Part shown: positions 53,491-63,870 of the stretch, one piece after another | Numbering within the stretch: position 1 is the first letter of the stretch | Layout: each line of letters begins with the position of its first letter | DNA from: Chrysemys picta bellii | Lineage: Eukaryota; Chordata; Testudines; Emydidae | Reading direction: 5' to 3' | Assembly: GCF_011386835.1 (NCBI RefSeq) | Contig: NC_088800.1 | Span: forward strand, 2,604,001-2,668,000 | Length of the DNA stretch: 64,000 bases | The notes under the pieces: model-generated | Seen by the model: the letters and a program-made list of their open reading frames with translations, nothing else | Database searches by the model: none | What the model was told of the DNA's origin: nothing | Program-made: the position numbers and the translations under genes

Positions 53491-55019
53491 TCCGTGTAGG
53501 CCCCTCAGAGAAATAATCTCCATTTCAAAATCTCCTCGTTGCCCACAAGCAAAGCAGAGATAAAATTCAGGGTGCACAGACCCCAGGAAAGGGAACAGCC
53601 ATTCAGTTCGTACTGCACAGCAGAGTGGGTTAACAGGGAACCACTCTGTGCTTGGCATCAGCTGGCCATCTCAGCAATATCATGTGGCAAATTCATTGTG
53701 TCAACACTTGCTCCGCTGATTATATTGCCCTTTCTAAATGCGTTTGGTTGGCTGGTGCTCCGAATGAGGCCTTTTACCACGCACATGGTCATTTGCTTAA
53801 CAGTATCCCTAACTGTTTTGCAGGGACATTTGGCTTTGAAAAAACAGGCTGCTCTCATGTCCTGTTGCTTTATTATATTAAACATGATGTGGCAAACGTT
53901 GCCAGCCAACCCTCTGACGCTTGCAAGCTTAACTGTTCTTCACCTGGTGGGTTTGCTCTTTATCAAGAGGCCCGAAGTGCCTGCCCGCTGGATTGGAAGG
54001 AATCTCACCGGAGTGCCAGCAGACGGCTCCAAGCACTCAAGCCAAGGGAGCCCTGTAGCATATGGTCACTTTCCGAGCAGGGTTACAGCTTCCTATCTAG
54101 TGCTAAGTTATCATCCGGTTTTGGCATATCTGTGGAACGGGCTCACACCTGCCTGGTGACCATGTGAAGGTAGAAGAGGGGCTTTTGAAAGGCTTGCATT
54201 TGTTTTCAAAGGCGCAGTATGCACTAAGCCCCGATTAGCATTGGCTCTGTTCTAGCTTGAAGAAAAGACATCCCTGTTGGCACTGCCACCTACTGCGTCA
54301 CAGGGCTTTCCTTTGGGGTCTCCCATCCAAGTGGCTGTGCAGACCTGACCCGGCTTAGCTTGAGAGATCTGTGAAGATGTCAACTCAAATTAGGGGCAAT
54401 TTGTTTCTTGTTTTGAAACCAAATCCCAGAGGAATGAAGGCAGAGAGCCGGAGGCGGACTGCGTCAAAGCTGCAAGCTCTCAGGGGTTGAAGAGTATTTG
54501 ATAGTTTGGCTTAGTTCCTGAGCTCTCCAATGGTACTCCTAAATTTAAGGGATTAATTTCCTCTTTGGCTTATACAAACTCACCTCAGTCTCCGGTGCCA
54601 GGCCAAACTGAAGAATGTGGCTTTGGGGTTTTTGTTCCTTTAAGCAAACAAGAGTTTGCTTGTAAAACAGACGTTTCCACCACAGGCTAGTCTCCGCTCC
54701 TAGACCTCATTGTTCGAGCCCAGGACGGAGATGCAGTGACGATTTCCACTGTTTTCCCTGCTTCGCAGAGGGGTCTCCAAATGCCTCGTTTTAAAACTTC
54801 TCCTTGTGTCATTGTTAGGTGGACGCGCTCGGAGGGGCTCTAATCGGATCTGATGGAAAGTGACCGGATCTGTAATTCAGGCTGACACATCCAAGAGGTT
54901 TAGCAGCACTCAGCCTCAGCTCGGATGGCCCTTGGTTTACTGCTGCATGCAGAAACGGTGCCGAGAGTTAAAATGCCCTGTGCTACTGGCAAACTGACAG
55001 TCCTGATCTCTGCTGAGCT
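53491..55019. other. Unique non-coding DNA with two long open frames
   Basis: Two plus-strand frames of 206 and 171 codons overlap at 53539-54167. Neither shows a recognisable domain, and both run without the codon pattern expected of a real exon. A plausible 3' splice-site-like tract (CCCTAACTGTTTTGCAG) ends at 53822. I do not call a gene. Confidence 0.35.
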
Positions 55020-55240
55020 GCATTATACGTGGGTAATTCAGCACATCCCTAAATAATGGGATTAATAGTTTTAGAGGGTCTGTTACCCAGGCTAATGGTT
55101 CATTGCTGAATCATAAAGGATTCCATTATACTTCTGATTTATTATAGGCTGTGGGATTAATTTCCTGAAATATATGGTCATGATGTTGAGGTTAAATTAA
55201 AATCTCATTTGAAAGGATTCTTTTTATTATATTTAATTGG
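55020..55240. promoter_or_regulatory. Candidate enhancer with two GGGATTAAT motifs
   Basis: GGGATTAATAG (55058-55068) and GGGATTAATTT (from 55153) are OTX/PITX-type K50 homeodomain sites. The block is repeat-free and AT-rich with further ATTA words. Function is inferred from motifs only. Confidence 0.3.
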
Positions 55241-55620
55241 TAATCCTTTTCCTAGAGCCATTTTATGGTTCTCTTCCTCCCTCCCCCACCTTTAAATTTT
55301 CAGTATTGTGTTTTCAGGAGGAAAACTATTTCGTGGCCACTAATAGCCTGTTTCAGTTTAACCTTTTAAAGTCACTTACCATTGACAGTTTTCTAGCACC
55401 AGTTGTTCATACACAACACCATTGTAAATCCTCTCTCAAAAAAACAATAATTTAGAGGTTAAAAGCAAAGACAGTTCCCGATGGATTAGAAATCCGTCCA
55501 TTTTCCTCTTCTCCTGCCCTCCATCTGCTTCAGTCTGCTGTAACTAAAACTCATTTTACTCAACAGCTGAAAACCCTAATAAAGCTCCATTTTAGTGACT
55601 CTCACCTGGAATTCTTTCTA
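55241..55620. other. Unique AT-rich non-coding DNA
   Basis: No repeat or exon was recognised. Confidence 0.4.
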
Positions 55621-55628
55621 CTTGGTAA

Positions 55629-56054
55629 CATAGGCGCCACCTTCCTCCGGGCCCGGGGGGGGCTCAACCCCCTGCTCCACTCCAGGCGCTGCCCCCACCC
55701 TGCTTCCCCCCAGTCCCCACCCTGCTTCTTCCTGCCCCCGCTCCGTCCCACCCCATCCCACCCCACCCCTTCTCCCAAGTCCCCACCTCTTCCCGCCCCT
55801 GCCCCGCCTCTTTCCCGCCTCTTCCTGCCCAGTTCCACCCCCTCCCCTGAGCGTGCCCCCTCCTTGGTCCTCCCCTGCGGCACCTCCTGCATGCCGTGGA
55901 ACAGCTGATTGCGGTGGGGGGGGGAGGAGTTGATTGGCGGGGCCGCGGGCGGTTGGGGGGCAGGGGAAGCTGGCTGCCAGTGGGTGCTAAGCACCTGCTA
56001 ATTTTTTTCCTTGGGTGCTCGAGCCCTGGAGCACCCACAGAGTTGGCGCCTATG
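55629..56054 (+). mobile_element. hAT-like non-autonomous element, 426 bp
   Basis: The ends CATAGGCGCCACC and GTTGGCGCCTATG are inverted over 12 of 13 bases. Perfect 8-bp target duplications CTTGGTAA at 55621-55628 and 56055-56062. The interior is C-rich on the left ('cccacccc' tracts) and has a sub-terminal 'ggtgctcgagccctggagcaccc' hairpin. The 207-codon minus-strand frame over it is low-complexity and not a gene. Confidence 0.96.
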
Positions 56055-56111
56055 CTTGGTAATGTCCTGAATGAAAAGCGTAGTTGGTTCAATGTTAGGC
56101 TTGCCAGGCCC

Positions 56112-56206
56112 AGACCTGAAGAAGAGCTCTGTGTGGCTCGAAAGCTTGTCTCTCTCCCCAACAGAAGTTGGTCCAATAGAGCTATTACCTCACCCGCCTT
56201 GCCTCC
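56112..56206 (+). mobile_element. Penelope-like fragment with hammerhead-like core
   Basis: CTGAAGA (56116-56122), an extra A, the stem GAGC/GCTC (56124-56127, 56136-56139) closed by a TCTGTGTG loop, then GAAA (56140-56143). Downstream CAACAGAAGTTGGTCCAATA and 'ttacctcaccc' identify a sauropsid repeat family. The CTGANGA...GAAA arrangement is that of hammerhead ribozymes, which are reported in Penelope-like elements; the extra A departs from the consensus. Confidence 0.6.
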
Positions 56207-56329
56207 AGACCCTCTGTGACACCCTTCTGAAGGTTTCATGTAGATAGTACTGTGCACATCTATCGAGACACTGGTTTTGTGTCTCATTACAACAGTCCGT
56301 AACTCACTAACCTTCTGTGTCCAATGACT

Positions 56330-56516
56330 GCAGAGGTGTTAGTCGCCCACTTCATCTTGAATGGTTTCTTGCAACATGGGTTAAGTCCTTATGCTTAACA
56401 ATCTGTTCCACCCTGTATTTAGTGGTGACACTCAGAGTACATTTCCTAGACCTAAAAAAGAGCTCTGTGTAGTAACAGAAGTTGGTCCAATAAAAGATAC
56501 TACCTCACCTGTCTTG
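56330..56516 (+). mobile_element. Second Penelope-like segment, core deleted
   Basis: 'ggtttcttgcaacatgggttaagtccttatgcttaacaatctgttcc' leads to 'agacctaaaaaagagctctgtgtag' and then CAGAAGTTGGTCCAATAAAA. It lies 336 bp after the first segment in the same orientation. The GCTC-GAAAGC part and the following spacer are missing, so the hammerhead-like fold cannot form. Confidence 0.65.
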
Positions 56517-57429
56517 TGTCTCCCACATCCTGGGACCAACAATGCTACAACTCTGCAAACACACACAAATCAGCAGTTGTGCAGTTTGGCAATAAGCAGG
56601 TCTCTGGGAGAGGTAGGACATGGAGTACAGAAGGGCTTTCTCCTGGACCTTGTTCCCAGAGCAGCTCGGATGTAAATTCTCATATGTTACTTGTGGTGGC
56701 TTATTATTTATTTTTTTCTTTGATTGACAATAATAAAAAGTGTCCATCCAAAGGCTCTGGACACCATGCCAATGAGCTCATTTGCATTTTTGGTTTTGTA
56801 AGACTAATCAACTCACCCTCTTTACTAAGCAGCAGCTCATAATCAAATATGAACAGCCCCATGCATTGGCCTATACCTCCTTCTCCCTGTTTTATTCAAA
56901 AGCCAGGTGAAACAAATGGAGCCAGTATATTGATAAAATGCCCTAGGAGGGTTCAAATGCCATCACGTAAATGTGGTGATTTATCCTGTGCTCCGGGAAT
57001 CCTTTCCATTAATTTAAAAAATACAATATCATCATTGCTGCAAAACCAGCCACTATTTTCTCCCTCCTATGTACATCTGAGAGCCTTGTTAGCAAACATA
57101 CTACAAATCTCTCACCCCTCTTATTCCTCTCCCCAAATGTCAGCTCAAACAGGTCGGCCTTGGAGCATAGGGTAGTTTGGATCAAAGGAGGAATGAATTC
57201 CAGAATCTAGAGGCTCTTATAGCGAATATTCTGCCAGCACCATCTCTCCTATAGATCAAGGGACTCCAGTTTGAGTTCCTCTGTTGCTTGCCAGTGCAGC
57301 AGTATGGCATGGGGAAGGAAAGGCAGTCTTAATCCAAAGAGTTTACAATCAGAAAAAGCCACAAGCCATCAAGTATGTGTGAAGATAAACAGGAACATAT
57401 GATTTCTGAGGAAATTATGCTTCAGTCAT
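56517..57429. other. Unique non-coding DNA
   Basis: No gene or repeat was recognised. Confidence 0.4.
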
Positions 57430-57460
57430 CCATAACACATCATCATCACATCATCATCAT
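57430..57460. repeat. (CAT)n-like simple repeat
   Basis: CATAACACATCATCATCACA followed by TCATCATCAT, an imperfect CAT tract. Confidence 0.85.
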
Positions 57461-57476
57461 CCCTCAAATGTTAGCG

Positions 57477-57698
57477 CAGTGGGTCTCAAACTTTTGTACT
57501 GGTGACCCCTTTCACATAGCAAGCCTCTGAGTGTGACCCCCCCCCTTAAATATATAAAAATGTGTTTTTAATTTATAACACCATTATAAATGCTGGAGGC
57601 AAAGCAGGGTTTGGGGTGGAGGCTGACAGCTCGCGACCCCCCATGTAATAACCTCATGACTCCCTGAGGGGTCCTGACCCGCAGTTTGAGAACCCCTG
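57477..57698 (+). mobile_element. hAT-like MITE, 222 bp
   Basis: The left end CAGTGGGTCTCAAACTTTTG and the right end CAGTTTGAGAACCCCTG are inverted with mismatches. Perfect 8-bp target duplications TGTTAGCG at 57469-57476 and 57699-57706. The interior includes 'ggtgacccctttcacatagcaagcc' and 'aacaccattataaatgctggagg'. The end motif (TTCTCAAACT) is shared with the 42735 family. Confidence 0.95.
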
Positions 57699-57706
57699 TG
57701 TTAGCG

Positions 57707-58689
57707 CCAGCGAAAACCTCAGGACCCTGTTTGCCTTTAAACGTTTGTGTTTGAGAGAGGGTTTAAGAGTCTGTTGTACATAAACAACAAGAGCCGGAAA
57801 ATTGGGACTGGTGAGTGAATTTAAAAGGTGGTATTGAAATGAGATTCTTCTTGGAAATATAACTCTGCACATCTAAGGGAAAGAGTGCAGGATTCTAGGA
57901 AAAGTTTTATAGATGAAGTCTTAAAAAAAAACCCCACCTTTCAAATCAGTTTTTAATTTATCCTCAATGTTATGGTTGGATAGTTCAGGGAATGAATCCC
58001 TCAGTTCATAAATTCTAGATGCTGAGCTGTGAGCTGTCCTACAATTCCTCTGTAACAAACTTTCTTGTAGTGGAGTAAAAAAGAAACAGTTTAGACAGAA
58101 ATGAAGCACGTTCTTTGTGGAGACAGCTCGTTGTCTAGTCACTTCTTGTTGCTGTTTGGTCCAGGGCAGGATAAAGCTGTCTTCGGTGCTGTTCCTACAT
58201 CTCTCCAAGTTGCTAGGTTCCTGTGCAGCTCCTCCTATGAAAGCCGGCATCAGCATGATGTTGACAGCCATACTTGCCTCCACACTGATCTTCTCATTGA
58301 GGATGACCTGTTGTGTCCCTGATGACATTGTTTAGAAGTTTGTCAAGGCAGGTTGCTGCTGTCCTGTTGCACCTGGAATATACCAGCTGGATCAATCTTT
58401 TACAGGAGGCTAAAAGTAAAACTGTTGGCAAGTCAATCTGTTGGCATGGCCAGGTAACTTTTGCCTGTGAAGTGTTAGGTTTTGATACAGTGAAGAGGTC
58501 AGGTATTGGGAGAATTGCAAAGTTGAGTCACAGTTCAGGCCAACTTCTCAGCAGAGTGCAGACTTCTGATTGCAGGATGAAACATTTCTTCTCGTGGTAA
58601 CAGCTGCTGGTCCTTGCGATTAGCGCTCTTGAGATTGCTATCAGATTTTGAATGTGCCACCTTCTTGCACTTGCCTGGAAGATGGTCGT
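57707..58689. other. Unique non-coding DNA
   Basis: No gene was recognised. The open frames at 57921-58600 on both strands have no known domain. Confidence 0.4.
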
Positions 58690-58694
58690 ACTGC

Positions 58695-59100
58695 CATAGA
58701 GTTTCAGGCCAGAAGGGACCAACAAATCATCTAGACTGACCTCTTGTGTATAATGGGCCACCAGCCTCACCCAGCACCTGCACGCTAAACCAGCACCCCA
58801 AATTAGACCAAAGTAAACGAGACTCCCGGGCACCTAGACTGTTATGTGCTGGAGGCACCGAGGTGCACCAATGCCTGAGTCCCCTCCAGGGACAGGAAAA
58901 TGATTCAGTGTGATAAACTCAGATGATCCTGGTGAGTGACCCGCATGCAGAGGAAGGCAAAGAAAACCAAGGTCATTGCCAGTCTGGGGGAAAATCCCTT
59001 CCTGACCACACATGATGTGGCGCTCAGTTAGACCCTGAGCCTGTGAGCAAGAACCGGCCAGCCATGCACCTGAGAGACAGAATGCTCTGTGCCTCCTCAT
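58695..59100 (-). mobile_element. CR1-type LINE 3' region
   Basis: Starts 'atagagtttcaggccagaagggaccaacaaatcatctagactgacc' (3' end in antisense) and includes 'gggggaaaatcccttcctgacc' and 'gcgctcagttagaccctgagcctgtgagcaagaaccggccagccatgc'. It is the inverted relative of 22700-23195. Confidence 0.8.
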
Positions 59101-59819
59101 GCAATCAAAAATCCAGCAGCTCCAGAATACACTGGAGGAGGGTTGGGGGAGAACATTTCCTGCCCCTGAAGGTGGCCAGGTGAAGCCCCATCTCCCCTTC
59201 CTACATCTGTCTAGGTCTCGGCATGTCTCTTTCTCCTCCTTAAATGCTCCCAACCCCACAGGGGATTTGACTCCATCACTGGGCCCTGTGTGCTGGTAGC
59301 ATCAGTGTGAAAGTGACTAGTATCTGACTCATCAAAGCACTCTGTGTAGGTGCTTCGGATCTTGGTCACTTTCTGTTGCTAGTGCACACACAGTAGATCA
59401 CAGGAAGATGACAGCTAAGAAAGTGGGGAGGAAAGTGAGCGACTGCTTCAAACCTCTGATTTCTCGGGTGGCAAGAGCATCACAGTGCTGTTGCCTACTG
59501 CTGGGGCGCCTGCTTACTCATCCTCTTAGCATTATTCATGGCAGCACCTACTAGGGGCTAAGCACTCCCCAAAGACTTGAAAAGGATGCTCTCTCCTCTG
59601 AGCGCTCACCATGTATAAGGATCAGCAAACTCAATAGAGACGATAGGCAATTGTACGTAAGTCAGCTTGATTCACTGTCGGCGGTGTGGCAGAAGGGAGT
59701 CTTCATGAAGGACTGAAACCCGGAGACGCCCAGGGCCACGCGGATTTGCTCAGGGAAGTCACCCTGTGCACACATGGGCTGCATGGAAGGGCCCGGAGAA
59801 AAGTGACCATCTCACAAAT
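59101..59819. other. Non-coding DNA with a possible MIR scrap
   Basis: 'atggcagcacctactaggggctaagcactccccaaag' at 59538-59574 resembles the start of a MIR-like repeat. Nothing else was recognised. Confidence 0.4.
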
Positions 59820-60545
59820 GGGTGGGTGAGGTTGAGCGTGTTGGTGGAGTGGAGGGGCCAGGGGTTGGAATGAGAGGTTTGGCTACAGGGACGGAGAGGA
59901 AAGGATGGGTCTTGGAGACACGGGGGAGGCAAAAGCAGCGGAGTTTGGAAATGACCTGGATGGATGTGGTGAGAGGAGGAGTCAGAAAGACCATGCGGAT
60001 AGCAGACCTGAGCAATGCGGCGGGCAGTGATTGCAAAGCTCTGGGAGGGAAGATAAGGAGTTTGGTTGGAGCCATGTGCACTCTAAGACGGTGACAAGAT
60101 ATGCAAGAGGAGTTGTTGGAGACAAGCTGAGACGTGGGGTGCGGAGGAAGGGGACAGTTTAGGAGCACAGAGAGATTTGGGAGGGTAGTGATGATAGCCA
60201 AGGCTGTGTGAGCTGATGGGATCCTCTAGAGGGAGGTGGTAAGGGAGAGGGGCCAAGGGCAGAGTCCCAGGGAGCCCCACGGAGACCAGGAGAGGGGAAG
60301 CGGAGAAGGCCTCCCAATGAAGCCGGAAGGGCAATCAGAGTGGTAGGAGGAGACGCAGGAGAGGGCAGCGTCTTGACAGTCTGTGGGGAGAAGATGCTTG
60401 ACTGTATCCACGGCAGAAGGAGGCCGAGGAGGATGAGCGAAGAGCAGAGGCCTGAGGTTAGGCTGGGAAGAGGTCACTTGAGGCCCAAGTGAGAATGGTT
60501 TCAGTGGAGTGGACACGTCGGAAGCCAGGCTGGAAGGGATGCAAA
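59820..60545. repeat. Purine-rich (G+A) tract, possibly an old unclassified repeat
   Basis: About 700 bp dominated by G and A on the plus strand. Wording such as 'agaatggtttcagtggagtgg...ggaagccaggctggaagggatg' recalls an ancient interspersed repeat, but I cannot name it. The open frames on the minus strand come from the strand bias. Confidence 0.4.
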
Positions 60546-61429
60546 GCCGTGCTAGCCCGCTGCAGCGCAGCCTTGTGCTGCTGCCTCTGGTCCCCCTTTG
60601 ACAGGAAGAGAGAGGGGGTCTGAAGGTGGTTTCTTGAACAAGTTCTCTCCCTTATATGGAGGCAGAGCTGGGCTGCAGCCCAGGTCAGCCGATTCGATCC
60701 TTTGTTTGTGAGCAGAGAGTCTCTGTCCTGGGGCAGGGCATGCCTGCAAATCCTGCTCTCTGGAAACCAAATGTAACACTGTCCTCTTGTAAGTACCCCA
60801 GTGTCTGGGGAACATGAGCGGAGTTTGACTTCAGATTCCCAAACCAGCCTTGTCCAGAGGCACTTTGCCTCCTGAAGCTGAGTCTCCATGTTCTGTGATG
60901 TCGTTTAACTTATTGCCACGCTGACAGCTCTCCACCCTGAGCTGTCAATTGTGCGTGAGTGTGTGTGTGTTCCTCTAGAAGTGCTGATGGACACGTTGAG
61001 TAACAGTATCTGCTTGTTACAGGACATCTTGGGGCCGATTACTGAGGTCAGGACTGAACTGGAAAGACCACAGAGGGTTGCTGACTGGCATCCGTGGTCC
61101 AGATAAGATAAAAACAACTGATGACAGCAGGGAAGTGAAACAGCCATCTCAGCAGTTGGATTAGTGCCCAACGCAGAGGAAGGAAAAAATGGGGGAAGGG
61201 GTGGGGATGAGGCTGTTGTGTGTTAGTTGTGTCCAGAGTTTTCATCTGAGCAGTGTGTTAAATATTTATGAAATGGTGGCGCTTGTCGAATTTTTCCGAG
61301 CTACACGTTTTCCCTGAGTGTGTGCGCGATGCGGTTAATCTGACTGGCCCGTTACTCTCGCCTGGCATCGCTTCAGCCTCACGGTGAGAAATAATTCCAT
61401 TGTGATAGTGGCAAAACTTCAGGGGAAAC
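60546..61429. other. Unique non-coding DNA
   Basis: A short (GT)n lies at 60954-60970. No gene or repeat was recognised. Confidence 0.4.
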
Positions 61430-61680
61430 AAAGCTAGCGGCATGCAAAGTGAACAGCTCTGACGTGTCTGCGGTGCTGCGGGCTGCGCCGGACCTGGGAG
61501 CCGGATAGCTCAAGATTCACTTCAGCAGAGTATAAATCCAAATCAAAGCGGGGGAAGGATAAAGGAGGTGCCATAAAAGCGACCATTATCGTTCAGAAAA
61601 TTCTGCTGAGGCGCAGCAGAGTAATTAAATCAGAAGTACTTATTATTCAGCCGAAGCGACGTGGTAAGTGGCTGAAGGAC
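61430..61680. promoter_or_regulatory. Candidate conserved non-coding element
   Basis: A repeat-free block with CCATAAAAGC, GAGTAATTAAATCAG and TACTTATTATTCAGCC. Hox/caudal-like and homeodomain-like words cluster within 100 bp (61570-61650). No exon features. Inferred only. Confidence 0.28.
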
Positions 61681-61779
61681 TGTGACGAGAAAGGGAGGAC
61701 AATGCCCAGCCTTTCTGTTCAGAGTCTCCGCTGAGATGCGAGTCTGCTCCTGCTCCGGTCAGCCCTACAGCAGGGTCAC

Positions 61780-62145
61780 GCTGCATGAATACGCCAAAGA
61801 GCTTGGCTTGTTTAGCCTAGCGAAGGGGAGGCTGAGAGCGGGTCTGACGGCTCTCTAGAAATACACCAGGGAGGGAGAAGAGCTGCTGAAGCTAAAGGAC
61901 AATGTTGGCACAAGAACAAATGAGGATGAACTGGCCAGGAATAGACGGAGGCTGGAAGTAAGCAGGCGATTTCTGACCATCAGGGGAGTGAGGTCTGGAG
62001 CAGCCTCCCAGTCGGAGGAGTGGGAGCAAACAACCTAGCTGGGGTTAATATGGAGCTTGATTAGTCTGTGAAGAGGATGAGACGATGGGGTTGCCTACAA
62101 TAGACGGGGACTGGACTCACTGACCTAGGAGTTCTATGGCTGCAC
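61780..62145 (+). pseudogene. Divergent CR1-type ORF2 C-terminus and 3' end
   Basis: The frame gives HEYAKELGLFSLAKGRLRAG, then KYTREGEELLKLKDNVGTRT, 'LARNRRRLEVSRRFLTIRGVRSG'-type text and a degraded end. This is the ORF2 C-terminus of a CR1 subfamily different from that at 5165. An in-frame TAG at 61856-61858 breaks it. The 3' end reads 'gactggactcactgacctaggagttctatggc'. Confidence 0.82.
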
Positions 62146-63554
62146 CTCCATTCAAGCCAAAACAGAACCCGAAGGCCTCAGAGACTGGGCCAAATCCATG
62201 CCTGGAGCCCAGTTGCAGGGGTGCCTGAAGTGTGGTGTGTGCTGAGGTCATTCATTCCTGGGCCTGTCTGCAAAGCTTGCTCCGGCCCCGACTGGGATCG
62301 TTTGCACAGCAGGTCTGCATGGGGACAACAGCCAGGTCAGAACCCAGGCCTGCCCTGCCACTGTTTTCACAGAGCGAACAGCTGCCCCTCCGGGCCAAAT
62401 AACTAAATCTGTACTCAAACGTGGCCTCAATTAGGGATGCAGAATTTCCTTGGACTTTCAAACACAACAAAAGCAGCCCTGAGCAGGGAAGGTTGCCCCT
62501 GAAGTCACTATAATACGCCAAAGTACCCATCGTCATGCCAGTCTAGAATATACTATTAGGATGTTTTTACAAAGGGGGAACTCAAGCAGGTTTTACCTCT
62601 GGGTGTGAGATCAGTGCCCCAGTGCAAGCTAGTTAACATGCTCTGGGCTCACACGTTCTTCCTGGAAGTAAGCTGGAGTTACACTGACATGATAAACTCT
62701 AAGAGCTTTAAAAGAGCCATTCCCAACTGTGAAACAAATAGCCAGCCTACAAATCCTGTAAGCACTTAATTACATGGCTCTATTTATGTAACATTTAAAA
62801 GGCTCATGTAAGCCAGCAAAACTAAGGCGATCCAGAATTAAGGCTGAATGCCCAGCCCCCATGCATGTGAATCTGCCTCGAGTTTTTGGTCTGGCATCAC
62901 AACGTACCGGAAGGCTGGAGTGTTCAACTGGATTTTCAGCCTGAGTTCTGGATTTCCCTAGTTTTGTTTGAATTGCCCTGGTTTTTAAGTCACTTTTCAT
63001 TTTGTTCAAACATTTCCTGGGTTGGATGAAAAGTTGGAGTGGTTCTTCCTTCTTCCCCAGCTCAGTTTGTCAGGCTGGTCCCACCCCCTCCCCCCTTTAC
63101 TATTCTGCCTCTGAGCAGGAAATATGCTCCCCTTCCTAAGGTTTCTTGAGTGTGGAGGAAGGAGCCTCCATTTGGTTTAGAAACAGTGAAACTCCACCCA
63201 AGAAAGTTCTAAGAAATCTGGTTCATTATTTTTGGTCTAAATGTGGTCATGTGTCCTCAGCACTTCCTCCTTGGGATTGGCGGCAGAACTGATGAATGTG
63301 CCATCAAAGAACCCGATCTCTTCTGTACAGGGCAAAACCAGGAAGAGTGGGGGATCATCTGGGAGCTGGCCTATTCGTGAGATTTCCAACCTAATTGCAT
63401 TTAGATAAGCATCTGAATGTCAGGATGACTAATCAAACCAAAGAGCCAAGTTCTTTGACACTCCCCAGTTGCTAGATGTTCCTCTTTCCTTATTATTTCT
63501 TTGAACATCCCAGGCTGCCAGCTTTATCCACAAGTCTCAATAAAGGTAGAATGA
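62146..63554. other. Unique non-coding DNA
   Basis: No gene or repeat was recognised. Confidence 0.4.
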
Positions 63555-63870
63555 CTAGGGCTGGCTGAACTTCATTGAAGTTTGGAAAATGTCAATAAAG
63601 TTTGCATGGGGGTGGGGGAGCCATTGGATTTTTTTCACAAGGCTTTTTGCTGTTTTCTTTAGCTCATTCATATAGAATGAGATGGCTTTTTAAAAAAAAA
63701 ATCTGAACTTTTGACAAGTTTTAAAATAAAAAATATTGGAAATTTCACCCAAAAAAGTCCCTATTTTTGATTATTTAAGAGCCAGAACCAAAGTAATTTC
63801 TGGAAGTGACCATCCATTATCTTTTTTTACAAATTGAAGTTGGTTAAGTTTTTACTAGGCATATTTTTTT
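63555..63870 (+). repeat. AT-rich 'aaaatttc' dispersed repeat, copy 8
   Basis: It starts AGGGCTGGCTGAACTTCATT and continues 'ttttcacaaggctttttgctg', 'gaacttttgacaagttttaaaataaaaaatattggaaatttcaccc'. The AGGGCTGGCTGAA start may be the true end of the family. Confidence 0.55.

Noticed and set aside
55664..56287. 207-codon minus-strand frame
   Set aside because: It runs across a bounded hAT-like element and into a Penelope-like fragment; composition is G/R/P-rich without domains.
57430..57460. Coding histidine repeat from (CAT)n
   Set aside because: Short imperfect simple repeat next to a transposon with no supporting reading frame.
59820..60545. Purine-rich tract as a triplex or matrix-attachment signal
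   Set aside because: Purine bias is strong but not a mirror repeat; an old interspersed repeat is a simpler account.
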